From assembly GCA_002293145.1 (NCBI GenBank), contig DBCO01000020.1, forward strand, positions 81,337 to 145,336: a stretch of 64,000 nucleotides of DNA, given 5' to 3'. The DNA comes from Akkermansiaceae bacterium UBA956. GTDB lineage: Bacteria; Verrucomicrobiota; Verrucomicrobiia; Verrucomicrobiales; Akkermansiaceae. Below, piece after piece: positions 27,586-36,757 of the stretch. The translations under genes and the position numbers were made by a program. Each line of letters opens with the position of its first letter. Within the stretch, counting starts at the first letter, position 1. The notes beneath the pieces are model-generated. The model was not told where the DNA came from. It ran no database searches and saw only the letters and a list, made by a program, of their open reading frames with translations.

Positions 27586-27590
27586 AAAAA

Positions 27591-27974
27591 CTAGACGCAA
27601 GGTTGGCCCTCTGGCAAGGCTTGTTGCGGGACTTCAGCGGGCTCAAAAGATGTGCCACAGCCGCAGGAGCGCACAGCATTGGGGTTGATGATTTTGAATC
27701 CAGCATCACTCAGAGAATCCGAGTAGTCGACATGACTACCACGCAAGAAATTTACGCTATCAGCAGAGATGAAAAAATTCACTCCGCTGGGATGCGCGAC
27801 CGTTTCATCATCACTAGCTGCTTCTGCGATTCGCATGGCATATTGCAACCCGGCACAACCACCGCGCTCGATCGATAGTCGCAGACCTTTCACCGCAGAA
27901 GCTCCTGGAACTTGATCAGTCTTGAGCAGCATGTGGCTCAAAGCCTCGGCAGCGGAATCGGAAATGGTAATCAT
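27591..27974 (-). CDS. A-type iron-sulfur cluster carrier (IscA/ErpA/SufA family)
   Basis: The 127-residue protein has the three conserved cysteines of A-type carriers: Cys40 in RGGCAGLQY and Cys104/Cys106 in SCGCGTSF. It starts MITISDSAAEALSHML, the usual HesB N-terminal pattern. Such proteins accept Fe-S clusters from scaffold proteins and pass them to apo-enzymes. Which subtype (IscA, SufA or ErpA) cannot be decided, and no isc or suf gene is in the window. The region around 50-70 is longer than in E. coli IscA. Confidence 0.9.
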   Translation of the reverse strand: MITISDSAAEALSHMLLKTDQVPGASAVKGLRLSIERGGCAGLQYAMRIAEAASDDETVAHPSGVNFFISADSVNFLRGSHVDYSDSLSDAGFKIINPNAVRSCGCGTSFEPAEVPQQALPEGQPCV

Positions 27975-28082
27975 AATGTGTGCAGGATACTATAATACAT
28001 TACGCTACGGATGCGAAACATTTTGCGGGAATTTTTTTCGATTCCGTATTGCATGGATTCTGTCAATTGCTAGGATTGGGAC

Positions 28083-28940
28083 ATGCCGCGCATCGCCCTT
28101 CTTCAGTCTGCGACTTTTCCGAGTAAGGAGTCCTCACTCGATCATCACATCACACTCATTCGCCAAGCTGCAGAGCAGGGCGCACAGATTGTGGTAACTC
28201 AGGAATTGTTTCTGACGCCTTATTTTTGCACAGTGGAAGACACTGAGCTTTTCGATCTAGCAGATGAGCTTCCGGGGCCGATCACGGATGTATTGGGACA
28301 ACTTGCGGGGGAGTTGGGTATTGTCTTGGTCGCATCGCTGTTTGAGCATCGCGGGCCAGGACTTTATCACAATACGGCTGCTATTTTTGACGCTGATGGA
28401 TCACTGATGGGCTTTTACCGCAAAAACCATATCCCACAGGATCCGGGCTTTGAAGAAAAATTCTATTTCACGCCCGGAGATAGTGGCTATCCTGTATGGG
28501 ATACGCGCTTCGGCAAGCTCGGGGTTTTGATTTGCTGGGATCAGTGGTATCCTGAGGCGGCGCGATTGATGGCCTTGGGAGGTGCGCAGATACTCATTTA
28601 TCCGACAGCAATTGGCTGGCTACCTGCTGAAAAATCGGAACTTGGAGCGGCACAGCATTGCGCGTGGGAGACGGTACAACGCGGTCATGCCGTGGCCAAT
28701 GGATGTTTTGTCGCAGCAGTCAATCGAAGCGGTAGTCATGATGGCACGGAGTTCTGGGGACAATCATTCATCGTCAACCCATATGGCGAAATTGAGGCCA
28801 TTGCATCTGTTGAAAACGAGCAAATTTTGTTGCACGATGTTAACTACCAAGCCGTGGAGAATTTTCGTCGCATCTGGCCGTTTTTCCGAGATCGGCGGAT
28901 TGATACTTATCAAGAAATCCTCCAACGCTGGAGAAAATGA
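28083..28940 (+). CDS. aguB: N-carbamoylputrescine amidase
   Basis: The 285-residue protein is a nitrilase-superfamily hydrolase with the complete Glu-Lys-Cys triad: Glu41 in VTQELFLTPYF, Lys114 in YRKNHIPQDPG and Cys151 in LICWDQWYPEAAR. The CWDQWYPE block and the GQSFIVNPYGE ending are typical of N-carbamoylputrescine amidase, which releases putrescine, ammonia and CO2 in the arginine/agmatine route of polyamine synthesis. The partner agmatine deiminase (aguA) is not in this window. Confidence 0.88.
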   Translation: MPRIALLQSATFPSKESSLDHHITLIRQAAEQGAQIVVTQELFLTPYFCTVEDTELFDLADELPGPITDVLGQLAGELGIVLVASLFEHRGPGLYHNTAAIFDADGSLMGFYRKNHIPQDPGFEEKFYFTPGDSGYPVWDTRFGKLGVLICWDQWYPEAARLMALGGAQILIYPTAIGWLPAEKSELGAAQHCAWETVQRGHAVANGCFVAAVNRSGSHDGTEFWGQSFIVNPYGEIEAIASVENEQILLHDVNYQAVENFRRIWPFFRDRRIDTYQEILQRWRK

Positions 28941-28978
28941 GTATTGGGGTAGATTCTTGAGCTCATCGTTTTTTTGTT

Positions 28979-29971
28979 CTACTCTTGTTTTTCGGCATCT
29001 TTAAATAGAGAGGAGAACTCAACATCGGTCTCTATCCATCCGTGGGAAATGATTTTTTTGATTTCATACTGCCTAGGCTCCATCCCTGCGTCTCGGGACA
29101 AATCTGCAACGATGGTATACGCAGACCCTGATCGATAAATTTGTGCCATCGCATAGTAGCAATCGCTGTTTAGACGCAAGTATCCATAAAGGGAGTCCTC
29201 TTGCCCAGGGATTTGCAAACTCAAGCATAGCCATTCTTTTTCATCGCGAAAAACGCCGTTGTAATAACCATCAGGCATAGCGGTGGCGCGGATTTTAACC
29301 TGACACTTGCCTTGCCCGATGATTTCGCTCCATGGTTTACTCAAATAATAGGTAAAAGATTCTGCATCAATCAGCCACTTCCCAGAGTTATCATCATATG
29401 TTATGTAGCCCATGCGCTTGGCACCAGATCGAAAAACAACCTCAATTAGCTCGAGAGAAACATCGCTCAATTGCTCAGAGCCCGCCCACTCGATGGATTC
29501 CACGTCATTCTCCTTGGATTTAACGTCTTGTACTAACTGAAAAATCTCATCGATGTTTGTGTCGCGCAGTCGCACCAAACTCTCCATCGCTGATGGTGAT
29601 TCGGCATCGAGAAACATCTTCATCATTTCCGCGCTAGCCTTAGTCGTGGGAGGTGATACGCGAAAAACTTCGGCACGAGCAGCATCAGCATTAGTGATCA
29701 ATGGGCTGTTGCGATTTTGTCCATAAAAAACCCAAATGATGCCAATGAGAAGCAGCACGCCAGCTGCAATCAAAGTATAGAGAATGTATCGACGTAAATC
29801 TAAATTCCGATCTCTCGGATTGCGTGAAGAGCGCGAACCCTTACCATTCACATCAGTTTGGAAATTCCGATGAATGCGAGCCACCTTGCCCACCCGGGCT
29901 GATGATGCACTAGGAGCCCCCTTGATTTGCACTGGCTTCGACACGTCGCGTTGAATATGTTTGGGTTTCAT
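28979..29971 (-). CDS. Single-pass membrane protein of unknown function
   Basis: The 330-residue protein has a long basic cytoplasmic N-terminus (1-60, rich in Arg, Lys and Ser), one TM helix (about 62-83) and an extracytoplasmic region. The latter includes a helical part (about 95-150, PPTTKASAEMMKMFLDAES) and a mixed part with WLIDAESFTYYLSKPW and WLCLSLQIPG. No family is recognised. It follows the lipoprotein gene by 15 bases on the same strand and they likely form a unit. Confidence 0.55.
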   Translation of the reverse strand: MKPKHIQRDVSKPVQIKGAPSASSARVGKVARIHRNFQTDVNGKGSRSSRNPRDRNLDLRRYILYTLIAAGVLLLIGIIWVFYGQNRNSPLITNADAARAEVFRVSPPTTKASAEMMKMFLDAESPSAMESLVRLRDTNIDEIFQLVQDVKSKENDVESIEWAGSEQLSDVSLELIEVVFRSGAKRMGYITYDDNSGKWLIDAESFTYYLSKPWSEIIGQGKCQVKIRATAMPDGYYNGVFRDEKEWLCLSLQIPGQEDSLYGYLRLNSDCYYAMAQIYRSGSAYTIVADLSRDAGMEPRQYEIKKIISHGWIETDVEFSSLFKDAEKQE

Positions 29972-29986
29972 AAAGAGTAAAGGTAA

Positions 29987-30481
29987 TCAACGGGGGACCA
30001 AGGTGATCCGCATTGGATCATAGGAATCGTTAGGGCTGAACAACCAACCGGGATTGCAATTGACGAGATCGTAGTGAGTCAACAAAAACTCAGGAAGAAA
30101 CTGATTGCTATTCACATCATAGACTTGACGTCCAGTGTAGCGCCCCCATATGCGATATTCGTAGTTCTGATCAAATCCATAGCGTTGCTCCAGAGTGCCA
30201 TCTTCAGACAAACGGTCGGGGTTCAGCTTGCTGCTCTCGCGGAAAACCACCAATTTCGCGTGATGCGCTGATTGCCCTGGCTTTCGCAAGTATCCCCAAA
30301 ACCGCGTTTTATTGACGAAGTATCGGCGCCCATAATAGAAGTCGCCTTTGGGCTCGCGGTCAATTTCCTCAGCCCGCTCTTCCAGTGTAGGCCCACCCAT
30401 CGAGACGACTCCAATCGTACCGCCGCATTGGCAAAGCAAAAATGACAACACAATGAGCAAAAAAGTTTTGAAATATCGCAT
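29987..30481 (-). CDS. Predicted lipoprotein of unknown function
   Basis: The 164-residue protein begins with a lipoprotein signal peptide (MRYFKTFLLIVLSFLLCQC, lipid Cys19). The mature part is rich in aromatic and basic residues, including two matching tracts, FYYGRRYFVNKTRFWGYLRK and YRIWGRYTGRQVYDVN. No family is recognised. It is divergent from the exported protein gene at 30605 and upstream of the membrane protein gene. Confidence 0.6.
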   Translation of the reverse strand: MRYFKTFLLIVLSFLLCQCGGTIGVVSMGGPTLEERAEEIDREPKGDFYYGRRYFVNKTRFWGYLRKPGQSAHHAKLVVFRESSKLNPDRLSEDGTLEQRYGFDQNYEYRIWGRYTGRQVYDVNSNQFLPEFLLTHYDLVNCNPGWLFSPNDSYDPMRITLVPR

Positions 30482-30604
30482 AAAGTCGTTAGCACGAGCA
30501 AACTAGAAGCAATGACTGCTATTGGCAAGTGGTAAAAATAAGATCCACAAAATTTTACGAATACGATTGAATATATCCGCTCTCAGATGCATCATAGCCT
30601 TGTT

Positions 30605-31183
30605 ATGAAATTCCAGATCCTTCTCACAGTATTCCTCGGTTTGCTTGCTTCACAAGTATCTGCGGAAGTCCGCACCTTCCTCGGTTCCTCGCGCTGGGAC
30701 ACGACAATGTATCGCACGAACATCAATACTTCAGTAGCCAAAACAAGCTACACTACATTTTATCTCGTCGAGTATGTGAATGGCGAAGTTGTCGATCAAA
30801 TGAAAATCGACGCTTGGTCTTACAAAAATCCAGCGACCAGAGTCACAGAGCGTGTGTTTCTCGTGGATAATGATTTCGGTATTGAATATGCGTATTTCGG
30901 TAACGGCGGCACAACAGTAGCTGGCGGCATGCAATTCGGCGGAATAGAGGCTGTCAGCCCGTTCCGCGGCACTCTGTCCTTCGGAGATCTTGGGGCATTC
31001 GTTTTGAATCCTATCTCGGACTACTATCCATTTAGCTCCAACAACAACCCCTCCCTCGATGTGACCGCCATCACGGGCTCAGCTCGATTGAATACGGCCT
31101 TCAGCGGCGTTCAATCCATTGCCTTTTACGAGCAACAGGTTAAGAGTTACTTGAATTCTCGTGGTTATCTCGAAGTTCAATAA
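30605..31183 (+). CDS. Exported protein of unknown function
   Basis: From the ATG at 30605 the product has 192 residues with a Sec signal peptide (cleavage after VSA, residue 20). The mature part is predicted beta-rich, with many Tyr, Phe and Gly and a SYKNPATRVTERVFLVDNDF block. No family is recognised. The next gene starts three bases after its stop, so the two are cotranscribed. Confidence 0.55.
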   Translation: MKFQILLTVFLGLLASQVSAEVRTFLGSSRWDTTMYRTNINTSVAKTSYTTFYLVEYVNGEVVDQMKIDAWSYKNPATRVTERVFLVDNDFGIEYAYFGNGGTTVAGGMQFGGIEAVSPFRGTLSFGDLGAFVLNPISDYYPFSSNNNPSLDVTAITGSARLNTAFSGVQSIAFYEQQVKSYLNSRGYLEVQ

Positions 31184-31186
31184 TCC

Positions 31187-31918
31187 ATGAAGCAAAGGCT
31201 CATATTCGTTGCAGGTTTTTTCATTATTTTTGCTACCGGCTTGTATATCGGAGAAATGCGAGCTAATAGAAATTCATCTGAGCCAAATACAGCGCCCAAT
31301 TCCGCTAGTAACAATGAATCTCCATTGAGCTCTGAAAAACAGTCACTGTCGATATCTGTTACCGATACATCGCAGTCTCCAAGTTCATTCGAATCTCAAT
31401 CCAGTCGACGCGTGACAATGGATCTACTGCAAGCGTGGGGGAAGCCTAAACCCGTACGCACAGCCGAGTTACTATCAGCACTGGAAGAAGTGACAACTGT
31501 GCCTCTTACCAAAGAGCTACTGGCGGTTATGAGGCAAATTCTCGATGGTAGAGAAATCGACGAAGTGGACTATCTGCTATCAGTCTTGGAGCAACGGGAA
31601 GAAAAAGCGAGCGTAGCATTTCTCGCTGATGCATTAGATCACCCACAACAAGATATACGTGATCGAGCCCTAATGGCTTGCGAAGCCGTGGCGGGGACAA
31701 TTTTTTCAGATTCCGATGCGGCGAAAACCTGGGCCCAATCGTGGGAGCCGAATCCTGCCGTTACGGAGCTTTTTTCGGCCAAGCCAGCGGCTCCAGAAAC
31801 GAGCACAATTTCACCAACTCAAGTCGGACCGGCCGGGTCGGCTTTGCGCAACCAAGCTGATTCAGCCAAGCTCACGCCAGCACATGAAAAACAGCAAAAA
31901 GAAACTCCAGAGAAATGA
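31187..31918 (+). CDS. Single-TM protein with possible helical-repeat domain
   Basis: The 243-residue protein has a TM helix near its N-terminus (about 4-22), then a Ser/Asn-rich linker (25-75). A helical region (about 78-190) follows with segments such as VDYLLSVLEQREEKASVAFLADALDHP and IRDRALMACEAVAG, which look like HEAT-type repeats. The tail is polar. No enzyme motif is present. It is probably an anchored scaffold protein, cotranscribed with the exported protein upstream. Confidence 0.5.
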   Translation: MKQRLIFVAGFFIIFATGLYIGEMRANRNSSEPNTAPNSASNNESPLSSEKQSLSISVTDTSQSPSSFESQSSRRVTMDLLQAWGKPKPVRTAELLSALEEVTTVPLTKELLAVMRQILDGREIDEVDYLLSVLEQREEKASVAFLADALDHPQQDIRDRALMACEAVAGTIFSDSDAAKTWAQSWEPNPAVTELFSAKPAAPETSTISPTQVGPAGSALRNQADSAKLTPAHEKQQKETPEK

Positions 31919-31978
31919 TTTCCCTAGAGTGGATCTAGATCGAAGTGTGCGACTTTTGCAAAAACCGGCTAATCGATC

Positions 31979-32146
31979 TTAGTAGGTGGGAGCCCCCATG
32001 TCTTCGCCGCCGCCATCACCTTGTTTGCCCTGCGCCGCTTTTTCCAAGCCTTCGCCGGCTTGACGCATGTCACGGGCAAGCCCAATGGTGGTGTTGCATG
32101 AATTGAGGGAGATCGCGATAAGAAATGTTGCAATGACTAGTTTCAT
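31979..32146 (-). CDS. Entericidin-like small lipoprotein
   Basis: This 55-residue reading frame has a lipoprotein signal peptide (MKLVIATFLIAISLNSC, lipid Cys17). It continues CNTTIGLARDMRQAGEGLEKAA, matching the entericidin A/B pattern of CN-T-x-G-x-x-x-D-x-x-x-x-G-x-x-x-x-x-A. The glycine-rich acidic tail is an extra feature. Entericidins are tiny outer-membrane lipopeptides linked to stress or stationary phase in Proteobacteria; a role here is not established. Confidence 0.7.
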   Translation of the reverse strand: MKLVIATFLIAISLNSCNTTIGLARDMRQAGEGLEKAAQGKQGDGGGEDMGAPTY

Positions 32147-32192
32147 AAGATTGACGCAGTTATAGTAACGTATTTTTCAGCTTCGGCAATAG

Positions 32193-33353
32193 CTAATTTT
32201 TGCTTAATTCGCGGCGCATTTCGGTAATTTGCTCCCGCGCCTCAAAAATCAATGTGCGTAAATCATCAATTTGACGAACCCATTCAGGGTCCTGATTGGA
32301 GTTCAACAGCTCGACGCAGGCTGAGATGCAGTCATTCAACCAAAAAAGGCAGCGCTTCAGCAATGCCAGCATATAGCCTGGTTCTTTTTCATAAAATTCG
32401 CCTCCAACCTCCATCCCACCAGCAAGCTTCGCGGAGATCATCATCGACAGCATATTGATGCGATGCAGTTGGTCAGGCATATACGAATTTGCAGTCAGCA
32501 ATTCGATACTCAACGATACAATCTGTGAGGTTTTCCTCAGCAACGGATGATCTTGCTTGCTTGCATCATCCATTTCATCATCGCCATTCCATGAGGGCAC
32601 ATCATCCCATGGAAATTCTTCTTCTTCGCCATCATCGAAATCGCCTAACAACTCAATGTCCGAAATTTCTTCCTCCATGAGCAAGTTATCCTCCTGGCGC
32701 TCAAGTTCACTCGACCAACCCATCACATAAGATTGCTTAATCTCACGCTCTGCATCATCTGCATACTTTTCCATCACTTCCTGAAATGCGTCCGTCAACC
32801 GATCCGATTCCTGAAAACGTTTTTCCCACTGGAATTCATCGGCATTTTCCTGACTCCACAAATCACTGCGCTTATCACGCTGGATATACTTACAAACAAA
32901 ATCTCGCATGGCATCAAGATTCTTCATCTTCTGTGCCGTCTCGTCTTCGACAGAGAGCTCCCATTGCCGATCGCTTAGCTCCACAGTAAATGCCGACGAT
33001 TCAATCAGAACACGACCATTTACCTGATCGAACCACTCTAAGTACAAAAAATTCCGCAACGCCAAATCCTCGGTAAAAGGGGACTCGTGATAGTTTTTTC
33101 CTTTTCGCGATACGGAAATATCACCTACCAAACCCGTTTGCGGCTGAGCCAAATCAGGGGCCTGAAGTCCTAGATCGTGGCTTTCCAAATGAAATGACAG
33201 CTTACAACCTGCAATATCGCGCCAGCAATTACCACTCAGTATCAGCAAAATGGGCTCATCCTGATGAATCAGCCAAATCTTGCCAGTCGTCAAGTCACGA
33301 ACGGTATTGTCGATTTCGCCTCGAATCACTGCGCTTTCAATTTTCCACGCCAC
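32193..33353 (-). CDS. Acidic protein of unknown function beside the SNF2 gene
   Basis: The 386-residue soluble protein has a beta-rich N-terminal domain (about 1-135, WLIHQDEPILLILSG and FLYLEWFDQ) and a charged helical middle. A strongly acidic low-complexity stretch follows (about 225-270, many Asp and Glu), then a C-terminal helical domain (275-386) with three cysteines (CLFWLNDCISAC). No signal peptide is present and no family is recognised. It lies 234 bases downstream of the SNF2-type helicase gene on the same strand, and a functional link is only a possibility. Confidence 0.55.
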   Translation of the reverse strand: MAWKIESAVIRGEIDNTVRDLTTGKIWLIHQDEPILLILSGNCWRDIAGCKLSFHLESHDLGLQAPDLAQPQTGLVGDISVSRKGKNYHESPFTEDLALRNFLYLEWFDQVNGRVLIESSAFTVELSDRQWELSVEDETAQKMKNLDAMRDFVCKYIQRDKRSDLWSQENADEFQWEKRFQESDRLTDAFQEVMEKYADDAEREIKQSYVMGWSSELERQEDNLLMEEEISDIELLGDFDDGEEEEFPWDDVPSWNGDDEMDDASKQDHPLLRKTSQIVSLSIELLTANSYMPDQLHRINMLSMMISAKLAGGMEVGGEFYEKEPGYMLALLKRCLFWLNDCISACVELLNSNQDPEWVRQIDDLRTLIFEAREQITEMRRELSKN

Positions 33354-33587
33354 AAGAAAATTAATACCGCGATGATGTCATCTGGTCAATGAAAAAGGCG
33401 ATACTTACAAAACGCTCACCAGAAAGGTGGAAATGAGAGCCGGTAACAACATCCAAACCGACTAAGCTCATTTAGCATAGCCGTATAGCTTATAGCAAGC
33501 TAAGAACCCCGTATTACATATATTGTAACAAGTAATGTGATTCAGTGTTCAAAATCGCCCGCATCGGTCTGAGTGAGCATTTTTGGC

Positions 33588-36500
33588 CTAAAGTAACAGA
33601 TTACGCAGTACCTCAAGGTCACCTCCTTTGCCAACGAGTTGACTGGCATTTTCGCCAGCACCAAACAAACGGTCGGCAATTGCGGATTTTTCGGCCTGCA
33701 TTTTTTTAACACGCTCTTCCACAGTGCCCCGTGTGAGCAATCGATAAATCTGGACTCGCTGTGTTTGACCAATCCGATGAGCGCGATCACTTGCTTGGCG
33801 CTCCGCCGCAGGATTCCACCACGGATCAAAATGAATCACCGTCGATGCCTTCGTCAGATTCAATCCATATCCGCCGGCCTTGAGGCTGATCAAGAAAATC
33901 GGCGGGCCTGAACTCTTCTGAAACTCCTGCACCAGTGCCTGACGATCGCGAGTGGCACCGTCCAAACGCAAAGTGCTCAAGCTGCGAGCCTTGCATTCCG
34001 CCTCGATCACATGCAGCTGTTTTGCGAATTGGCTAAAAATCAACATTTTACGACCAGATTCCACAGAGCCTTGGACCAATCGGAACAATTGCTCCAACTT
34101 TGCCGAGCGCTGCTCCATGGACCAACTTTCGACCAAGCTCGGATCGTAAAGAGCCGCATCGCAGCAAATTTGCCTGAGCCTGAGCAATAAGGTCAACAAG
34201 CTCATGCGGGCGGCGGAATCTCCATCTCGAAGCATGCTGTCAATTTTCACTAGTCCCTGATTCAGCACATTTTGGTAAAGATGAGACTGCTCAGCGCTCA
34301 TGTCGCACCATTGGTCATACTCCATTTTTTCAGGCAAATCCTTAGCAACCTCATCTTTAGTTCTGCGCAAAATAAACGGCATTACCCTCAATTTCAGCGA
34401 ATCGCGCGATACCTGCTTTTCACTCGCATCGCCGCCCATACGCTCATATCGATCCCGAAAGGCCTTACGTTCTCCGAGGTATCCGGGTTGCAAAAATTGA
34501 AAGATCGACCATAAATCTTGCACACTGTTTTCCAGAGGCGTGCCCGTCAGCGCAATTTTCCGCTGCGCTTGCATCCGGTAGCACGCACGCGCAACCTCGG
34601 TATCGGGGTTGCGAATCATACTTGCTTCGTCAAGAACTAAGAGCGAATACCCTCTTTTCATGAAAAAGGCACGATCTTTGACGAGCACACCATAACTTGT
34701 TACAATTACGCTATGGTTTTCGGCAAGCAGGTCATCGCCCCGAGCTTCACCATGCCAAACAATCGTTTTAAGCGATGGTGCGAATTTCGCGATCTCCGTC
34801 TCCCAGTTTCTTAGTAGCGATGTAGGCACGACCACCAAACCCAGATTATCAGGTCGAGCAAAGGCCAGAAGCAGTGCGATCGTCTGAATCGTCTTGCCGA
34901 GCCCCATCTCGTCGGCTAGCAAGGCAAATCCATGGGACTCGAGTCGATCACGCAACCAACTGACACCTTGCCACTGATACTCCCGCAAGTCTGCTCGAAG
35001 GTTGGGAAAATCGGCAGTAATATTATTTCTATGAGTTTTCGATTGATTATTGAAAATGAAGTTTTTATCGTAATATTTACGCAAATATTCAATAACAAGT
35101 GAATGGGCATTTTTCGCCAAGAACTCCCCTTTTTGCTGCGCGAATTGTAGGTCCTGAGCGGTTTGCATGAAAACGTCCCAAGACTCTTTTGGTAAAAGAA
35201 GAGTTTTTCCATCGTTCGTTTGAATCAACCGCTTACCAGATTCAAGTAATTTGCGGATTTTCTGTGCATCGAAGGCGCGCCCCTCCTGCGAAATGAAATG
35301 GAGGGACAAGGCCGTATGCTGCGAGTCGACTTGGCGCTGCTCAATGCTAGCCCGCAAAACCACCAAGGATTCCCTTGTTCGCTTTAAAGCCAGGCTTTCG
35401 TCGATGTTTTGAGAAATAGCGAGCAAGTCCTCTCGACCCTTCTGGAAAAAAGTCAGCAAGAGATCTTCACCACGCAAATTCCAACCGCCATCGATTTCCT
35501 CCCAGCCTTGACGCGACAACAGTTTTAGCAATTCTTGTCTGCGACTCGCCCCAGACATGTAACAAACGTTCGATTCAAAAAAAAGAAAGTCCGAGTAATT
35601 TTCGTGATCTTCACGAACCTCAATCCAGTTACCGTGCTGGTATTTCCAATGATTTTCAAGGCGCAAACATTGAAGGTCACCATCCATAGTGACTATCAAA
35701 GCTGGGTCGATGGTCTGCCATGCAACCCGCTCCATCCAGCCTGATTGATCCACCAAGCAATTGACTAATGAATTACATTCAAATAATTGACTATAAGTAA
35801 TTTTCGCCAATTTTTCCGTAAATAGTAAATCAAAGAAACTGTACAACTTTCGATCGGTTGATTTGAATAATTGATTGCCGATGTGGTATAATCCCGAGGT
35901 GTTTCCGCCCATTTTCTGGACATCCACTTCCACGAGAGATACGTCAAGATGTTCAACACTAGGACGGCAGCAAACGGAAATTTTAGGCAGATCAGTGCTA
36001 ATCACAATTGTTTGACCTTGACACTGGATTTCTGGGTGCCCCAAAATCACATCTATAAACTCTTCACAAGTATTTCCCGGAATTGACAAAATCCACGGCA
36101 TAAACCGTTGCGCCCCCCCTGTTTGGCGCAACCATGCGAACAAAGCGGCATCGGATTCTTCTGGCGAGCGTGTCGATTCCGTGATTTTGGCGCTCAGGCG
36201 ACCCGCTCCCCATTCGTCCTTCCAACGAGGAAAGAACTCAACGCGCAAGGCTCGCTGCTCTTCCCGAGAAGATGACGATTTAAAAATGATCGTTTCTTTT
36301 TTATCCGTAACAGGAGCAGCTGCTCCTTGCTTTTTTCCCTGCCCTCTCGCCACAGTGATCGCTGCGACAGCGTGCTCGCACATGGCACCCGTTCGCTGAT
36401 TTTCGGCACAGTAGCAGAACGTCTCCGCTTTGGTATCATCAATTCGTATGACCCGCACGCGGCGCGGCTTGGCGCTCGAGATAACGGCATGACATTCCGA

Positions 36501-36614
36501 TCCATTAAAACTAGCTTCTTTTACTAGGCCAGAGCTAGCCAAGGCCACGCCAGATTTCACAGCTTTCCAGCCCGCCACTTTTTGCAACCACGCATCTGAC
36601 CAATCTTCTGCCAT
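33588..36614 (-). CDS. SWIM zinc finger SNF2-family helicase
   Basis: About 1,008 residues from the ATG at 36614; in-frame ATGs at 36626, 36647 and 36659 are possible, and none has a strong ribosome binding site. A SWIM-type zinc finger is at the N-terminus (Cys67, Cys69, Cys79, His81). The helicase core starts near residue 560 with LADEMGLGKT (motif I) and has DEAS as motif II near 658. C-terminal motifs are LIFSQFAKQ and LISLKAGGYGLNL, with the helicase signature DRAHRIGQTQRV. SNF2 ATPases translocate on double-stranded DNA and remodel protein-DNA complexes. In bacteria the RapA subgroup recycles RNA polymerase, and SWIM-containing forms have no clear role. No defence partner genes (methylase, nuclease) are adjacent. 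Confidence 0.88.
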   Translation of the reverse strand: MAEDWSDAWLQKVAGWKAVKSGVALASSGLVKEASFNGSECHAVISSAKPRRVRVIRIDDTKAETFCYCAENQRTGAMCEHAVAAITVARGQGKKQGAAAPVTDKKETIIFKSSSSREEQRALRVEFFPRWKDEWGAGRLSAKITESTRSPEESDAALFAWLRQTGGAQRFMPWILSIPGNTCEEFIDVILGHPEIQCQGQTIVISTDLPKISVCCRPSVEHLDVSLVEVDVQKMGGNTSGLYHIGNQLFKSTDRKLYSFFDLLFTEKLAKITYSQLFECNSLVNCLVDQSGWMERVAWQTIDPALIVTMDGDLQCLRLENHWKYQHGNWIEVREDHENYSDFLFFESNVCYMSGASRRQELLKLLSRQGWEEIDGGWNLRGEDLLLTFFQKGREDLLAISQNIDESLALKRTRESLVVLRASIEQRQVDSQHTALSLHFISQEGRAFDAQKIRKLLESGKRLIQTNDGKTLLLPKESWDVFMQTAQDLQFAQQKGEFLAKNAHSLVIEYLRKYYDKNFIFNNQSKTHRNNITADFPNLRADLREYQWQGVSWLRDRLESHGFALLADEMGLGKTIQTIALLLAFARPDNLGLVVVPTSLLRNWETEIAKFAPSLKTIVWHGEARGDDLLAENHSVIVTSYGVLVKDRAFFMKRGYSLLVLDEASMIRNPDTEVARACYRMQAQRKIALTGTPLENSVQDLWSIFQFLQPGYLGERKAFRDRYERMGGDASEKQVSRDSLKLRVMPFILRRTKDEVAKDLPEKMEYDQWCDMSAEQSHLYQNVLNQGLVKIDSMLRDGDSAARMSLLTLLLRLRQICCDAALYDPSLVESWSMEQRSAKLEQLFRLVQGSVESGRKMLIFSQFAKQLHVIEAECKARSLSTLRLDGATRDRQALVQEFQKSSGPPIFLISLKAGGYGLNLTKASTVIHFDPWWNPAAERQASDRAHRIGQTQRVQIYRLLTRGTVEERVKKMQAEKSAIADRLFGAGENASQLVGKGGDLEVLRNLLL

Positions 36615-36678
36615 GTTCCGTGCCATGTTGTGCAACGCGAGGGGCATCTTGACAAGCACGAAGCGAGATCATGAATTA

Positions 36679-36696
36679 ATCAAACAAATGTTTGAT
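36679..36696. promoter_or_regulatory. Perfect palindromic operator-like site between SNF2 and parA genes
   Basis: ATCAAACA and TGTTTGAT form an 8-bp inverted repeat with a 2-base centre, in the intergenic space of the divergent SNF2-type and ParA genes. This size and symmetry suit a dimeric repressor of the TetR kind; no such regulator is adjacent. Confidence 0.5.
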
Positions 36697-36757
36697 TTGG
36701 ATTTTTTTCATCACACCTCGGTTTTGATTGCCAAACGCTCAGTTTCCACGGATGATC

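Noticed and set aside
33588..36614. Anti-phage system (DISARM-like) around the SNF2 helicase
   Set aside because: No methyltransferase, nuclease or other defence subunit adjoins it; neighbours are an unknown acidic protein and an orphan ParA.
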